Shown: positions 32,690 to 41,726 of the stretch, in pieces | Numbering within the stretch: the first letter of the stretch is position 1 | How the letters are laid out: every line of letters starts with the position of its first letter | Origin: Candidatus Thiodiazotropha endolucinida | GTDB lineage: Bacteria > Pseudomonadota > Gammaproteobacteria > Chromatiales > Chromatiaceae | Assembly (NCBI RefSeq): GCF_001715975.1 | Contig: NZ_MARB01000002.1 | Location: forward strand, 186,001-250,000 | DNA: 64,000 nt | Reading direction: 5' to 3' | Program-made: the position numbers and the translations under genes | The notes under the pieces: model-generated | The model's database searches: none | Seen by the model: the letters and a program-made list of their open reading frames with translations, nothing else | What the model was told of the DNA's origin: nothing

Positions 32690-33283
32690 ATGAGCCGACT
32701 CAGTCCTTTACCCACCGACCAGCACGCCGAGCTGGCGGAGCGCTTCGCCTTCTTCGAGAAGACCCTGGGCTTCGTACCCAACAGCCTGCTCACCATGCAG
32801 CGTAAACCGAAGCTGGTGGACGCCTTCATCCAGTTCAGCGCCGCCGTCTACGACCCGGACGGGGAGGTCGATCTCGGTTTCAAGCGACTGGTGGCCCATG
32901 TCGCCAGCAGCGCTGCCGGCTGCCAGTACTGCAAGGCGCATACGGCGGTGAGTGCCAAACGTCACGGCATTCCGGTAGAGAAACTCGAGGATATCTGGAA
33001 CTACCGCAACAGCGAACACTACTCGGATGCTGAGCATGTCGCCCTCGACTTCGCCCTGGCTGCAGCCTCTCAACCCAACGATGTCACCGATCAGCTGTTC
33101 GATGAGCTGCGCCGCCATTGGAGCGAAGAGGCGGTGGTGGAGATGTTGTCGGTGATCGGCCTGTTCGGTTTCTTCAATCGCTGGAACGACAGCCTGGCCA
33201 CGCCGCTGGAGGCGGAGCCGTTGGAGACGGCGCAGGCCCATCTGACCCAAGGCGGCTGGCAGGCCGGCAAACATATGAGCTAG
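32690..33283 (+). CDS. Carboxymuconolactone decarboxylase/AhpD-like protein
   Basis: The 197-residue protein has the AhpD-like core with the redox motif CQYCKAHTA (CxxC followed by His) near residues 83-91 and surrounding helices (LGFVPNSLLTMQRKPKL, FALAAASQPNDV). Members include peroxide-detoxifying AhpD proteins and uncharacterised relatives; the CxxC-H motif points to thiol redox chemistry rather than lactone decarboxylation. It sits between dmpE and dmpF with its own AGAGGAG site. It is not part of the textbook dmp operon, so it may protect the pathway from peroxide or quinone stress. Confidence 0.85.
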   Translation: MSRLSPLPTDQHAELAERFAFFEKTLGFVPNSLLTMQRKPKLVDAFIQFSAAVYDPDGEVDLGFKRLVAHVASSAAGCQYCKAHTAVSAKRHGIPVEKLEDIWNYRNSEHYSDAEHVALDFALAAASQPNDVTDQLFDELRRHWSEEAVVEMLSVIGLFGFFNRWNDSLATPLEAEPLETAQAHLTQGGWQAGKHMS

Positions 33284-33328
33284 GGCGGATCAACCGACAG
33301 CCCTGTTAAATCGACGAGGATAGGAGCA

Positions 33329-34246
33329 ATGAACAAAATCAACGCAGCCCTGATCGGCTCCGGCAACATCGGCACCGATCTGCTCTACAAGGCACTGCGC
33401 AGCGACTGGATCAATCCGGTCTGGATGGTCGGTATCGATCCCGATTCAGAGGGCCTGGCACGGGCTTGCCAGCTGGGTCTGAAGACAACCCATGAAGGGG
33501 TCGATGGAATGGTGCCCCATATGCGGGAGGACAATGTCCAGATCTGTTTCGACGCCACTTCCGCCTATGTGCACAGCGAGAACAACCGCAAGGTGCAGCA
33601 GCAGGGCTCCATCATGATCGATCTGACGCCTGCCGCCGTCGGCCCCTTCTGCGTACCGCCGGTCAATCTCAAGGACCATGTCGGCAAGCGTGAGCTGAAC
33701 GTCAATATGGTCACCTGCGGCGGCCAGGCGACCATCCCCATGGTGGCTGCCGTCAGCCGAGTGCAACCGGTGGCCTATGGCGAGATCGTCGCCACCGTCT
33801 CCTCCAAATCCGCCGGTCCCGGTACGCGCAAGAATATCGACGAGTTCACCCAGACCACCGCCGGCGCGGTGGAGAAGGTGGGCGGCGCCAAGAAGGGGAA
33901 GGCGATCATCATTCTCAATCCGGCGGAACCGCCGCTGATCATGCGCGATACGGTCCACTGCATCACCGAAGAGGAGCCGGATCAACAGGCGATCACCGAA
34001 TCGATCGAGGCGATGATCGCCGATGTGCAGAAGTACGTGCCGGGTTACCGCCTGAAAAACGGCCCCGTGTTCGATGGCAACCGGGTCTCAGTCTTCATGG
34101 AAGTGGAGGGGCTGGGCGACTACCTGCCCAAGTATGCCGGCAATCTGGACATCATGACCGCCGCCGGTCTGCGTACCGCGGAGATGTTCGCGGAAGAGAT
34201 TCTCAACGGCAGCCTGGTACTGGCACCGGAAAAGGCAACCGCCTGA
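33329..34246 (+). CDS. dmpF: Acetaldehyde dehydrogenase (acylating)
   Basis: The 305-residue enzyme converts acetaldehyde, channelled from the aldolase DmpG, into acetyl-CoA with NAD and CoA. It has the N-terminal nucleotide-binding loop [16 protein letters not shown] and the catalytic cysteine in [15 protein letters not shown] near residue 130, with the [11 protein letters not shown] segment of the family. AGGAGCA precedes the start. It is followed 11 bases later by dmpG, the partner in the channelling complex. Confidence 0.96.
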   Translation: MNKINAALIGSGNIGTDLLYKALRSDWINPVWMVGIDPDSEGLARACQLGLKTTHEGVDGMVPHMREDNVQICFDATSAYVHSENNRKVQQQGSIMIDLTPAAVGPFCVPPVNLKDHVGKRELNVNMVTCGGQATIPMVAAVSRVQPVAYGEIVATVSSKSAGPGTRKNIDEFTQTTAGAVEKVGGAKKGKAIIILNPAEPPLIMRDTVHCITEEEPDQQAITESIEAMIADVQKYVPGYRLKNGPVFDGNRVSVFMEVEGLGDYLPKYAGNLDIMTAAGLRTAEMFAEEILNGSLVLAPEKATA

Positions 34247-34257
34247 GGACAAGAACG

Positions 34258-35286
34258 ATGAATCTGAACGGAAAGAAAATCACCATTCACGACATGAGCC
34301 TGCGTGATGGCATGCACGCCAAGCGCCATCAGATCAGCCTGGATCAGATGGTCGCCGTCGCCTCCGCCCTGGACCAGGCCGGTGTGCCGATGATCGAGGT
34401 GACCCACGGCGACGGCCTGGCCGGCGCTTCGGTCAACTATGGCTTCCCGGCCCATACCGACGAGGAGTACCTGCGTGCGGTGCGGCCCCATGTGAAAAGC
34501 GCCAAGATCTCCGCACTGCTGCTGCCCGGCATCGGTACCGTACCGGAGCTGGAGATGGCGGCGGACTGCGGTGTCGACACCATCCGCGTGGCCACCCACT
34601 GCACCGAGGCCGATGTCTCGGAGCAGCACATCAAGAAGTCATGCGGGCTTGGGCTCGATACCGTCGGTTTCCTCATGATGGCCCACATGGTCGGTCCCGA
34701 GAAGTTGGTCGAACAGGCCAAACTGATGGAGGGCTACGGCGCCAACTGCATCTACATCACCGACTCCGCCGGCTATATGCTGCCGCAGGATGTGAGCGAA
34801 CGGCTGGGTGCCGTGCGCGACGCCCTGCAGCCGGAGACCGAGCTGGGTTTCCACGGCCACCACAACCTCTCCCTTGGGGTGATCAACTCCCTGGCTGCGG
34901 TGGAAGGGGGCGCCAACCGTATCGACGGTTCCGCCGCGGGTATGGGTGCCGGCGCGGGTAACACACCCCTGGAAGTCTTTGTCGCCGTGGCCGGGCGGAT
35001 GGGGGTGGAGACCGGTGTCGATCTGTTCAAGCTGATGGATGTGGCGGAGGATCTTGTCGTGCCGATGCTGGACCGCCCCATCCGGGTCGACCGGGATGCC
35101 CTGACCCTGGGCTACGCCGGGGTCTACTCCTCCTTCCTGCTCTTCGCCAAGCGGGCACAGGAGCGTTACGGCGTCTCCTCCCGCGACGTGCTGGTGGAGC
35201 TGGGCAGGCGCGGCATGATCGGCGGTCAGGAGGACATGATCGAGGATGTGGCCATGGAGATGGCCAAGGCGCAGGGGGCGAACTGA
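34258..35286 (+). CDS. dmpG: 4-hydroxy-2-oxovalerate aldolase
   Basis: The 342-residue aldolase splits 4-hydroxy-2-oxovalerate into pyruvate and acetaldehyde. The HMGL-like TIM barrel motifs are [15 protein letters not shown] (Arg-Asp pair and first histidine) and [11 protein letters not shown] (metal ligands), and the glycine-rich [16 protein letters not shown] lies near the communication domain that docks DmpF. Its stop overlaps the dmpH start (TGATG), so translation is coupled. Confidence 0.96.
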   Translation: MNLNGKKITIHDMSLRDGMHAKRHQISLDQMVAVASALDQAGVPMIEVTHGDGLAGASVNYGFPAHTDEEYLRAVRPHVKSAKISALLLPGIGTVPELEMAADCGVDTIRVATHCTEADVSEQHIKKSCGLGLDTVGFLMMAHMVGPEKLVEQAKLMEGYGANCIYITDSAGYMLPQDVSERLGAVRDALQPETELGFHGHHNLSLGVINSLAAVEGGANRIDGSAAGMGAGAGNTPLEVFVAVAGRMGVETGVDLFKLMDVAEDLVVPMLDRPIRVDRDALTLGYAGVYSSFLLFAKRAQERYGVSSRDVLVELGRRGMIGGQEDMIEDVAMEMAKAQGAN

Positions 35287-36077
35287 TGGGTACCCTGAAC
35301 CAGGCGCAGATAGCGGAGCTTGCACAGTACCTCGAAGCCAGCGAGCTGGAGGCGAAAGACGCCACCAAAATCACCGATCGTTATCCTGAGATGGATTTCG
35401 AGGATGCCTACGATATCCAGTTCGAGATTCGTCGGCGCAAGGAGGCGAGGGGCAACAAAATTATCGGCCTCAAGGTAGGACTCACCTCCCGCGCCAAGAT
35501 GAAGCAGATGGGGGTGGAGACGCCTGTCTACGGCTTCCTCGCCGACTACTTCGACCGCCCCGACGGCGGTGAGATCGAAACCGATCAACTGATCCATCCC
35601 AAGGTGGAGGCGGAACTCGCCTTCGTCACCAAGGCCCCTCTGCGTGGTCCGGGCTGCCATATCGGCAATGTGCTGGCGGCGACCGATTATGTCATCCCGG
35701 CGGTGGAGGTCATCGACTCCCGCTATGAGAATTTCCGCTTCGACCTGATCAGCGTGATCGCCGACAACGCCTCCTCATCCCGCTTTGTACTGGGGGGGCA
35801 GATGGCCGACCCGGCGGATGTGGATATGCGCACCCTCGGCGTGGTGATGGAGAAGAACGGCCAGGTGGTGGAGCTGGGTGCAGGCGCCGCTGTGCTGGGC
35901 CACCCAGCCGCCAGTGTGGCGCTGCTGGCCAATATGCTGGGCGAGCGAGGCGAGGAGATATCCGCCGGTACCCTGATCCTCACAGGCGGGATCACCGCCG
36001 CGGTGGCGATGGAGAAGGGGGATTGCCTCAACGTACGCTATCAGGGGTTGGGCAGCGTGGGTATGCGGTTTGTGTGA
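35286..36077 (+). CDS. dmpH: 4-oxalocrotonate decarboxylase
   Basis: The 263-residue enzyme decarboxylates 2-oxo-3-hexenedioate to 2-oxopent-4-enoate, working with DmpE. Typical segments are IIGLKVGLTSRAKMKQMGV, LIHPKVEAELAFVTK and AVEVIDSRYENF, the same metal-site pattern as in DmpE but with DmpH-type residues. It is the last recognised enzyme of the meta pathway here. The enzyme needs the keto tautomer normally produced by 4-oxalocrotonate tautomerase, whose gene is not seen in this window. Confidence 0.93.
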   Translation: MGTLNQAQIAELAQYLEASELEAKDATKITDRYPEMDFEDAYDIQFEIRRRKEARGNKIIGLKVGLTSRAKMKQMGVETPVYGFLADYFDRPDGGEIETDQLIHPKVEAELAFVTKAPLRGPGCHIGNVLAATDYVIPAVEVIDSRYENFRFDLISVIADNASSSRFVLGGQMADPADVDMRTLGVVMEKNGQVVELGAGAAVLGHPAASVALLANMLGERGEEISAGTLILTGGITAAVAMEKGDCLNVRYQGLGSVGMRFV

Positions 36078-36103
36078 GGGGATTGAGACGAGAGGATGAA
36101 GAG

Positions 36104-37090
36104 ATGAACAACAATCACCGATTGCTACCTGGCGGACCATGGCGGGCTTTCACATGGCTGGCACTGGGTCTCCTGATCAGCGCCTGTGAGGCCCCTCTCG
36201 ATCTAACCCTGGTTGAACGGGAGATCGAGAAGCCGATCTACCGTTTCGATCAATTGAAAGCAGCCGCTTCCAACCATCGCCGGATCATTGCGGTGGGCGA
36301 CTACGGTACGGTACTCACCAGCCTGGATAAGGGTAAGACCTGGCAGCGTACTCAATTGCCCACGAAGTCGTCGTTGATCTCCGTAGCCAGTTGTGAAGAC
36401 GGCAGTTTCGCAGCCATCGATACGGTACGGAAGGTGTGGCTTTCCGATGCCCAGGGTAGTGACTGGCGGGCGCAGCAGCTGGAAACCATGGAGAGCCCGA
36501 TGGCGATCAGTTGTGATCCACGGGGGCGGTTCTGGATAGCCGCCAGTTTCAGTACCCTGATCCACAGTGACGAGAGCCAGGGAAACTGGCGGGAGATATC
36601 ACAGCAGGAGGATATGCAGTTCACCTCTATCCAATGGCTCGACAAGGATCATGCCGTGGTCGCCGGTGAATTCGGATCACTCTACTTCACCGAGGACGGG
36701 GGGGAGAGTTGGGAGCGCGGCAATGATATCCCAAACGAGTTCTATCCCATGGCGGCCTGGTTCCGCACACTGGACGAGGGGTGGGTCGCCGGGCTCAGCG
36801 GCACCATACTGTATACTGATGACCGAGGCGAAACCTGGCATCGTCAAAAGTCGGTCAGCAGCGCCCCCATCTACAACCTGATTCCCCAGGGTGACCGGCT
36901 CTATGCCACCGGCGACAACGGTACCCTACTACAGTTGATTGGCGACGGCTGGGAGCAGGTGCCCGAGGCCCCGCGCCTCTTCTCCTATCTCATCACTGCC
37001 ATCCCCCAGGGCGAAGAGCGGCTGCTGGTAATGGGGGGCCGCGGGATCATCAGTCCGATAGACACAGCATCCGGGGGAGACAGCCAATGA
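36104..37090 (+). CDS. YCF48-like (BNR repeat) lipoprotein
   Basis: The 328-residue protein has a lipoprotein signal peptide (LALGLLISACEAP, lipobox cysteine near residue 25) and then repeated beta-propeller units with D-x-G-x-T/S-W motifs (SLDKGKTWQ, TEDGGESWE, TDDRGETWH), resembling the photosystem II assembly factor YCF48. In heterotrophs such proteins are often encoded beside RND/MMPL transporters and DUF1302/DUF1329 envelope proteins, as here. ATG at 36104 follows AGGATGAAGAG. Its stop overlaps the transporter start by 4 bases (ATGA). A role as a periplasmic partner of that transporter is inferred. Confidence 0.85.
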   Translation: MNNNHRLLPGGPWRAFTWLALGLLISACEAPLDLTLVEREIEKPIYRFDQLKAAASNHRRIIAVGDYGTVLTSLDKGKTWQRTQLPTKSSLISVASCEDGSFAAIDTVRKVWLSDAQGSDWRAQQLETMESPMAISCDPRGRFWIAASFSTLIHSDESQGNWREISQQEDMQFTSIQWLDKDHAVVAGEFGSLYFTEDGGESWERGNDIPNEFYPMAAWFRTLDEGWVAGLSGTILYTDDRGETWHRQKSVSSAPIYNLIPQGDRLYATGDNGTLLQLIGDGWEQVPEAPRLFSYLITAIPQGEERLLVMGGRGIISPIDTASGGDSQ

Positions 37091-39480
37091 CCATGCACGC
37101 CTTCTCCCACTGGCTGAAGAACATCGATAATCTGGTGTTCCGCTATCCCAAGGTCTTTCTTGCGGTTATCGCTGCGCTGACCCTCTTTTTCGCCATCCAG
37201 GTTCCCAAGGTACAGATGTACTCGGATTTTGCCGACCTGTTGCCTCAGGAGCACGAATACATCAAGTTGCACAACTCCATCCGCGATACCTTCGGCGGCG
37301 CCAACAATGTGGTGATGGCGGTGGTGGTGAACGAGGGCGATATCTTCAGCCAGGAGACCCTGGCCCGCATCCATCGCATTACCCAGGCGGTGGATAACGT
37401 CAGTGGGGTCAACCACAATCTGCTGGCCAGTCTGACCCACCGTACCTCACGCAAGGTATGGCTGACCGAAACCGGCGATGTCAACTCCCAGCCCTACTAC
37501 GATCCGCTAAGGGATAACTGGACGGGGGAGGAGCTCAACAAACTGCGCGACGACGTGATGAGCAATCCACGGGTCTTCGGTCTGCTGGTTTCCCCCGATC
37601 TCAAGGCGGCGCTGATCAAGGCCCAGTTTAACGAGGGGCAGTTGAACTATGGTGAGATATTCAGTCAGCTGTAGCAGATCCGGGAAGCGGAGAAGGCGGC
37701 CGGCGTGGAGATCTACGCTACCGGCCAGCCCATGCTCTGGGGCTGGGTCTACAGTTATCTGGATCAGCTGTTTCTGATCTTTACCACCACGGTGGGGATC
37801 ATGCTCTTCCTGCTGATCATCTACTTCCGTCGGGCCTATGGCATTTTGCTGCCCATGTTCGGTATCACCATCTCGGCGATCTGGGGCCTCGGAATCCTTT
37901 CTTTGCTCGACTACAACCTGGATTCGCTGACCCTGGTGATTCCATTCCTCATATCCGCCAGGGCTATGTCCCATGCCATCCAATTGGTGCAGCGCTTCTA
38001 TGGCGAGTTGGAGGAGGTGGACGATTCACGCGAGGCGGCCCACCGGACCTTCGACTCCCTCTTTCGTCCCGGCAGCCTGGGTATCGTGTCGGATGCCATC
38101 GGCCTGTTGCTGATTGCTTTGGGTTCCGTGCCGATCAATGTGAAGCTGGGGATCTACGCCTCCCTATGGGCGATCTGCGTGGTCTTCACGGTTCTGATCG
38201 CTGTACCTTTGATACTCTCCCTGCTGCCGAAGCCAAAACCGGCGGCCAAAAGGCCCGCTGCGGAGGATGCGCTGTTCGGCAGGGTGGCGGCGCTGGTCGC
38301 CAACAAACAGGGTGGTTTGATCGTGTTGGGCATTGCCGGCGTGATACTGCTGCTGGGTGCCCAGCTCAGCAGCCGGGTACAGATCGGTGAGTCGGAACCC
38401 GGCTCGCCCATTCTCTACCTGGATCACGACTACAACGTCTCGTCCAAGGTCATCAACGAACGCTTTCCCGGTTCGGAAGAGCTCTACATCGTGGCCAGGA
38501 CCGACGAGAAGGGCGGTATGAAGCGCCCGGATGTACTGCAGGCCATCGAGGCATTCCAGAACCATATGCTGCTCGATCCGGAATTGGGTGGCGCCAAGGC
38601 GGTTCCCGATCTGGTGAAACAGGTCAACCGGATCTTCCACTCCGACGATCCCCGCTGGGCCATCATCCCCGATAGCGAGGCCTATGTGGGCGGTCTGATG
38701 TTCGCCTATATGGCCTCCAGTCCGGTGCCCGGCGCACTCAAGGAGTTCGTCGATACCGATGACCGGGTGGCCAATATCGTCTTTTTCTACAAGGATCATC
38801 AGGCCAAAACGATTCGCCGGGCGATCCATCGCGCCAAAGAGTGGATCAACGAGCCTGCGAATCAGGTGGAGGGTCTGCATATCGAACTTGCCGGTGGATT
38901 GGTGGGCGTGACCGCCGCCATGAACGAGTCGGCCTATGAGAGCAATATGCTGATCATTCCCCTGGTGCTGGCCTTGATCTTCGTCTTTGTCACCTGGTTC
39001 TACATGTCCCTGCATGCGGGATTCATCATGTTCCTGGCGATGATGTTCTGTACCGTCTCCACCTACGCCTATATGGGACTGGCGGCGATCGGCATCAATG
39101 TCAATACGGTGCCGATCATTGCGGTGGGTATCGGCGTGGGTATCGACTACTCCATCTACATCATGGACCGGATTCGCGAAGAGACGGCCAAGGCCTCCGG
39201 CAATCTGCAGCACGCGGTGCTGCGCGCTATCGCCACCACCGGCAAGGCGATCGGCTTTACCGCCGCCTGCCTGATCGGCGGGGTGATCATGTGGGTCTTT
39301 ATCTCCGATCTGCGTTTTCAGGCGGACGCGGCGCTGCTGCTGGTGGTGATGCTGATCCTCAACGCCCTGGCGGCGATGTTTATCGTCCCCTCCTGGGTGA
39401 TGATATTCCGTCCGAGCTTCATCGGCAGCGCCCGCTACGATGAAGACGGTGTGCTCTACGCGGAGAAGGCGATCGCGTGA
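37087..39480 (+). pseudogene. RND-superfamily (MMPL) transporter interrupted by an in-frame TAG
   Basis: The reading frame runs 797 codons, a normal length for this family, but codon 196 (37672-37674) is TAG. Both sides are good protein in the same frame: the N-terminal part has membrane segment 1 (VFLAVIAALTLFFAI) and a periplasmic loop; after the TAG come IREAEKAAGVEIYATGQPML, a sterol-sensing-like membrane bundle, a second periplasmic loop and a C-terminal bundle with the charged IAVGIGVGIDYSIYIMDRI motif. A single CAG-to-TAG change would explain it. The gene may be inactive, read through, or misread in the assembly. Substrate is unknown; a hydrophobic or aromatic compound is suggested by context. 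Confidence 0.85.
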
Positions 39481-39551
39481 GCTGGTGTGATGAGGCTGGT
39501 TGAGCCCTCAGCATCTCAACTTAAACCTTAAAATTCTTCCGATCCCTCCTT

Positions 39552-39583
39552 AATGGCCGGCGTGCAGCTCCGGCCATTTTTTT
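39552..39583 (+). terminator. Intrinsic terminator after the MMPL gene
   Basis: A perfect 9-base stem (AATGGCCGG with CCGGCCATT) with a CGTGCAGCT loop runs into a T7 tract. It ends the transcript that contains the MMPL gene and separates it from the promoter region of the DUF1302 gene. Confidence 0.9.
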
Positions 39584-39595
39584 GCCTTGAGTAAT

Positions 39596-39660
39596 TATCG
39601 ATATAATCATCAATGACCATATGATAAAACAAATTATCGATATTTTTATTATATCGATAA
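39596..39660. promoter_or_regulatory. Cluster of TATCGATA operator-like sites
   Basis: TATCGATA occurs three times in 64 bases (39596-39603, 39635-39642, 39652-39659). The last two sit in a perfect 10-base inverted repeat, TTATCGATAT-N7-ATATCGATAA. The same core is in the intergenic region next to the GntR gene before dmpP. The sites lie 50-115 bases upstream of a sigma-54 promoter, a position suited to activation or to blocking the activator. Confidence 0.6.
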
Positions 39661-39710
39661 CCCTCTCCCTGGTACCCGAAAAATTTCTTTTAATTTCAGT
39701 GTCTTGAAAG

Positions 39711-39727
39711 TTGGCATGCCAGCTGCA
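39711..39727 (+). promoter_or_regulatory. Sigma-54 (-24/-12) promoter before the DUF1302 gene
   Basis: TTGGCATGCCAGCTGCA has GG at 39713-39714 and GC at 39725-39726 with exactly 10 bases between, a good sigma-54 match and the same architecture as the promoter before dmpK. It lies 48 bases before the DUF1302 start codon. Confidence 0.7.
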
Positions 39728-39774
39728 TAGTGAGTTCTGCACATAGTTATTTTACGTTGTCGGAGGAGGCTAGG

Positions 39775-41703
39775 ATGTTCCTAGATAGTAATAAACAACA
39801 ACCGGGAAGGATGCATCCGGTCATAGTCGCAGCCCTGTTGCCTGCCGTTATCACTGCTTGTTTAGGTAGTGGTCAGGCGGCGGCCTACACCTCTGAGGAT
39901 GGCACGCTGCAGATCAACGGATTTGTCGAAAACGCAACCTATGCGCGCCGCCATGTCGGCCTGAGTAAGATGCGCAATACGGTTCAGATTGAAGGCTCCA
40001 AAGACTACGGCGCCAAAGGCTCATTTTCCAATGTCAGTTTTGTCGGCACATTTCACGCGACCTACGATGCGGTCTACGACCTCAATGACGATCAGTTCGG
40101 CAGTGAGGCCGGGGGGGACATCGGGCTGGAATCGATTGGTGGTGCGGGCACCACGCCTTGGGGCGCCTCGGATGTTTCGACCGGCGTTTTGGGCTTCGGT
40201 TTCGATAGCGGTGTGAATCCTAACGAAGGTTTGGATAATCTTGGCAATGCGCTGCACGATACGGAGGGCGGGGTCGGCATGGGCGTACCGGTACGCCCCT
40301 GTGATGTGGATTCACGAGGCTGTATCAAAGACTATCTCGACTTCGATGAGAGTGATCTCAAGTATCCCGAATTCAACGATCGGCTCGATTTCCTGCGTGA
40401 GGCCTACATCGATGCCACCATGCCGACCGAGAGTGGCGCCACCTGGAACTTCCGGCTTGGTCGGCAGCAGGTGGTTTGGGGCCGTACCGATCTGTTTCGT
40501 GTGCTCGATGTCATCAATCCCGTCGACTATTCGCGGCATAACATCTACGATGAGCTGGAGGATATCCGCATACCCATGTGGATGGCCACCGGCGAGTACC
40601 GGATGGGCGCCACTGAGCGGTTCGATGATCTGAACCTGCAGTTTGTCTGGAACTTCGACGAATTTCGTCCCAGCAACCTCGGACAGGGCGGTACACCCTA
40701 CGCGATTCTCGATGCGGGCAGTTTCTTCCGCGCCATGAAGAACTGCTGGGACAACGGGTGTTCGGTGGCGAATTTTGCCGGCGGCGCCCTGTCCACCGAT
40801 TTCCCGGCCCATGTGATCGGTATCCGGGATGTGCATCTGCCGGATTGGTCGCTCAGCAATTCCCAATTCGGTGTCAAACTGGAGGGTGATTATCAGGGTC
40901 TGGGATTCTCCCTGAACGCCCTGACCTATCGTTCGCAACTACCCTCTCTGCGCGGTGTGGTGGATACGGCGGATAACCCCTTTACCACCGATATCGAGTC
41001 ACAGAGCTATGATTATCTGATCGCATTTGATATGCACTTCCCCAGGGTCAACCTTCTCGGTGGCTCCCTGGACTTCTACGTGGATGATATCAAGTCGGTC
41101 TTCCGAATCGAGGCGGCTTATACACAGGGCGAAGAGTTTGCCAATACCCTGCGCCCGGAACTCTATTCCGAGTCTGATGTATTTCGCTATGTCGTCGGTT
41201 GGGACCGCCCCACCTTCATCCCCTTTCTTAATCAGCGTCGTGCATTCCTGCTCTCCGCACAGCTGTTCGGTGAATATCTGGTCGATCACGAGCGGGAGAC
41301 GATCAACGGTATCGAAGCGGGTATCCCCAACTGGGAAATCAACCATATAGGCACCTTGCTGATAAAGGGCTGGTACAAGAACGACCGGGTCAGCCCGCAA
41401 GTCATTATGGCGCATGACTTCAAGGCCCATGCCAGTGTCATCGCACCCTCTGTCGATTGGCTGATCAGCGACAATCTCCGTCTTACCGTCGGCGCCAATG
41501 TAAAGGTGGGTGATGGCGCCCAGGAGTTCGATGATTGCCGGGCCTGTAATCCCTTTCCGCCGTTTACCGGAGCAGGCGCTCCGGGTGACCTTGCCCTGCG
41601 TAACCTGGCCGGTTTCGAACCGCTCGGCCGTTTCCGCTCCGGGCCTATCGGTATGGCCCAGGCCGAGGATGAGTTCCAGGTCACCTTGCGTTATCGCTTT
41701 TAA
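39775..41703 (+). CDS. DUF1302 outer-membrane protein
   Basis: The 642-residue protein has an N-terminal signal region ending near SGQAAAYTSEDG and then mostly alternating beta sequence, ending in the aromatic FQVTLRYRF signature of outer-membrane beta barrels. DUF1302 features include TWNFRLGRQQVVWGRTDLFR and VLDVINPVDYSRH. ATG at 39775 has GGAGGAGG upstream; a longer GTG-started frame is rejected. The family is commonly paired with DUF1329 and with RND exporters in clusters for hydrophobic substrate breakdown, as here. A pore or carrier for such compounds is plausible. Expression is probably sigma-54 dependent. Confidence 0.88.
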   Translation: MFLDSNKQQPGRMHPVIVAALLPAVITACLGSGQAAAYTSEDGTLQINGFVENATYARRHVGLSKMRNTVQIEGSKDYGAKGSFSNVSFVGTFHATYDAVYDLNDDQFGSEAGGDIGLESIGGAGTTPWGASDVSTGVLGFGFDSGVNPNEGLDNLGNALHDTEGGVGMGVPVRPCDVDSRGCIKDYLDFDESDLKYPEFNDRLDFLREAYIDATMPTESGATWNFRLGRQQVVWGRTDLFRVLDVINPVDYSRHNIYDELEDIRIPMWMATGEYRMGATERFDDLNLQFVWNFDEFRPSNLGQGGTPYAILDAGSFFRAMKNCWDNGCSVANFAGGALSTDFPAHVIGIRDVHLPDWSLSNSQFGVKLEGDYQGLGFSLNALTYRSQLPSLRGVVDTADNPFTTDIESQSYDYLIAFDMHFPRVNLLGGSLDFYVDDIKSVFRIEAAYTQGEEFANTLRPELYSESDVFRYVVGWDRPTFIPFLNQRRAFLLSAQLFGEYLVDHERETINGIEAGIPNWEINHIGTLLIKGWYKNDRVSPQVIMAHDFKAHASVIAPSVDWLISDNLRLTVGANVKVGDGAQEFDDCRACNPFPPFTGAGAPGDLALRNLAGFEPLGRFRSGPIGMAQAEDEFQVTLRYRF

Positions 41704-41726
41704 GTTTTTCAATGGAGATTCAAACA

